Shown here piece after piece: positions 30,834 to 32,089 of a stretch of 32,089 bases of DNA. Numbering within the stretch: position 1 is the first letter of the stretch; the number at the start of each line of letters is the position of its first letter. This DNA is from Mesostigma viride (lineage: Eukaryota > Streptophyta > Mesostigmatophyceae > Mesostigmatales > Mesostigmataceae). Position numbers and translations under genes: made by a program. Where the stretch lies: assembly GCA_009746045.1 (NCBI GenBank), contig RPFO01000990.1:1-32089 (forward strand). The letters are read 5' to 3'. The notes under the pieces are model-generated. The model searched no databases. It had not been told where the DNA came from and saw nothing but the letters and a program-made list of their open reading frames with translations.

Positions 30834-31230
30834 AGTGGGGTGAGGGTGTGCTTCTTGATGCGAGGGGCAAAGGTGCCTGAGGGTGAGCAAGAGCAAGTGA
30901 GCCTTGCGAGGGCCATGCAGTGAGGGCGAAAGGGCATCGGGTGAGGGCGTTGGCGGCTGGTCAAAGCGAGGCGAGGTAACGTGAAGGCTAGGGAGGGTGA
31001 GGGCGGAGGGCAGGCCCCACTGGCGAGTGCACAGGGGCTTTGAAGGAGGTGGAGCATGGCTGCATCAGAGCGAGGCACCTGAATAGGCTGAGAGGGTGGG
31101 GTGAGGTCATGCAGCTGGGCAGTTGATCATGGGCGGGCAAGGGCCACAGCGAGGGTGAAGGCTAGGGAGGGACAGGGGATCCCCACTGCCACGAGTGAGC
31201 GAGGGTGAAAGGGGTGGTGGCGAGCCGCTA
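30834..31230. repeat. Degenerate satellite-related sequence
   Basis: Fragments echo the monomer: GAAGGCTAGGGAGGGTGAGG near 30981 and again near 31157, each followed by GGCCCCACTGG or GATCCCCACTG, and GAGGGCCATGCAGTGAGG. The period is no longer regular. No gene is seen. Confidence 0.75.
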
Positions 31231-31235
31231 GGGGA

Positions 31236-31480
31236 GAGGCTAGGGGCGAGTGGCGATCGAGGGCGAGGGGCGAGGGGCGAGGGGCGAGGGGCGAGGGGCT
31301 GACCCCAAGGGGCGAGGGGCGAGGGCGAGGGGCTGACCCCAAGGGCGAGGGGCGAGGGGCGAGGGGCGAGGGGCTGACCCCAAGGGGCGAGGGGCTGACC
31401 CCAAGGGGCGAGGGGCGAGGGGCGAGGGGCGAGGGGCGAGGCGCGAGGGGCTGACCCCACCGGGCGAGGGCTGACCCATC
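31236..31480. repeat. GGGGCGA minisatellite with GGGGCTGACCCC hairpin units
   Basis: Heptamers GGGGCGA are interrupted six times by CTGACCC (about 31299, 31333, 31374, 31395, 31451 and 31471). Most of these are within GGGGCTGACCCCAAGG, where GGGG and CCCC can pair around CTGA. This differs from the GGGCGA hexamer by one G. Frames of 101-209 codons on the minus strand (Pro/Leu/Ser-rich) come from the repeat. Confidence 0.92.
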
Positions 31481-32089
31481 AGTTGAGGCGAGGACGAGGG
31501 CCACTGCGCGATCGAGGGACGATCGAGCGATGGTGGGGGTTCCACGGTACCTCTTGCCTCTGGCCTGTCCTCGGCGTCCCTCGAGCAAGGTTCCCGGCTT
31601 CAGGGGCACTTGGGAGCCGCAAGTCCGCGTTTCCTTGGTCGAGAGGTGCTTTTCCCGTTTGAAGGTGTCTCTCCGTTGGTGTTGCGGTGGGGCGCGATTT
31701 GACCAAGGCGGGGCGAGTTTTGCCTCGCTATGGGTTAGCGCGCGGTTCCCTTGCATGGTGGCGCGGTCGTGGAGGTGGTGGGCATCCCGACTCCCCAGGC
31801 GCGTGGGCGTTACCCGCCTGATTCCAGTGTGCTCGCTTGTCCCCTAGTCCCAAGCGCCGGTGGGTGGGTGGTGGTGGGTTAGGGGCCAGTCCGAGGGTGT
31901 CGGGTCGCTTTTTGCGTGGCTTTCGGCTCGTTGTGCGGCTGCGTGTTGCCCCTGCCGCGCCACGCCCAGTGCTGCGATGCACACGTGGCAAAAAGAGAAA
32001 CGTCCACGTGTCAACACGACAAGCTCCACGGACCAAGTGACCGTTGCAACGTGGCAAACGCGCCGTTTCAGCGCGGCGCCCGTTGCTTG
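31481..32089. other. GC-rich unique sequence, no gene recognised
   Basis: Open frames of 60-109 codons on both strands overlap in antisense and show no family motif. Near the right edge, ACACGTGGCA (about 31981), CCACGTGTCA (about 32003) and AACGTGGCAA (about 32049) form a cluster of G-box-like ACGTG words, possibly a promoter of a gene beyond the window. That is only a suggestion. Confidence 0.45.

Noticed and set aside
29663-31078. 471-codon minus-strand frame
   Set aside because: It is a mosaic of satellite translation and GGGCGA dipeptide repeats with shifts between phases. There is no signal, domain or conserved part outside the repeats.
31127-31756. 209-codon minus-strand frame with Pro/Leu/Ser-rich repeats
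   Set aside because: Its central part is translation of the GGGGCGA minisatellite, and the flanks show no recognised domain.

Overview
This window looks like a piece of a large, repeat-rich eukaryotic nuclear genome. I see no intact protein-coding gene with a recognisable family, no rRNA or tRNA gene, and no bacterial operon structure. It does contain decayed non-LTR (LINE-type) reverse transcriptase fragments, short retroposed copies with target-site duplications, DNA-transposon-like elements with terminal inverted repeats, microsatellites, minisatellites and a long satellite array. Two tandem TTTAGGG units near 1879-1892 weakly hint at the green lineage (plant-type telomere repeat), but the taxon cannot be fixed from this sequence.

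Layout. 1-390: G-rich and GTGC/GGGT microsatellites. 570-1400: tandem array of a roughly 180-bp repeat. 1515-4900: a roughly symmetric arrangement in which a decayed segment and a 42-bp minisatellite appear on both sides of a (GAATT)n core in opposite orientations. The right minisatellite is interrupted by a 1718-bp element (3047-4764) with perfect 15-bp inverted ends and a TTAG target duplication. 4900-6080: no gene seen. 6083-7100: two minus-strand reverse transcriptase pieces separated by unrelated sequence. 7270-9431 and 11888-11994: five copies of one short family ending in (CTTA)n with a conserved hairpin before the tail; three have clear flanking direct repeats. Two copies of a small MITE-like repeat lie among them. 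9767-11179: minus-strand, frame-broken coiled-coil pseudogene with a 97-bp internal duplication. 11278-11800: minus-strand remnant of a LINE reverse transcriptase C-terminus.

12181-30707 is dominated by a G-rich satellite with a monomer of about 610-668 bp (24 copies of one diagnostic tag). It is interrupted by a 790-bp element with 29-bp inverted repeats (12733-13522). The satellite contains higher-order repeats (about 1.24 kb dimers, 1853-bp trimers). It ends in a roughly 2.8-kb segmental duplication, each copy carrying an 0.8-0.9 kb expansion of GGGCGA. 30834-31480 is degenerate satellite plus a GGGGCGA/GGGGCTGACCCC minisatellite. 31480-32089 is GC-rich sequence with no gene recognised.

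No genes work together here as a pathway. The story is repeat birth, transposon insertion and decay. The long open frames across the satellite (Ala-Leu, Ser-Pro, Pro-Arg, Gly-Arg repeats) are by-products of repeats whose unit length is a multiple of three, not credible proteins.
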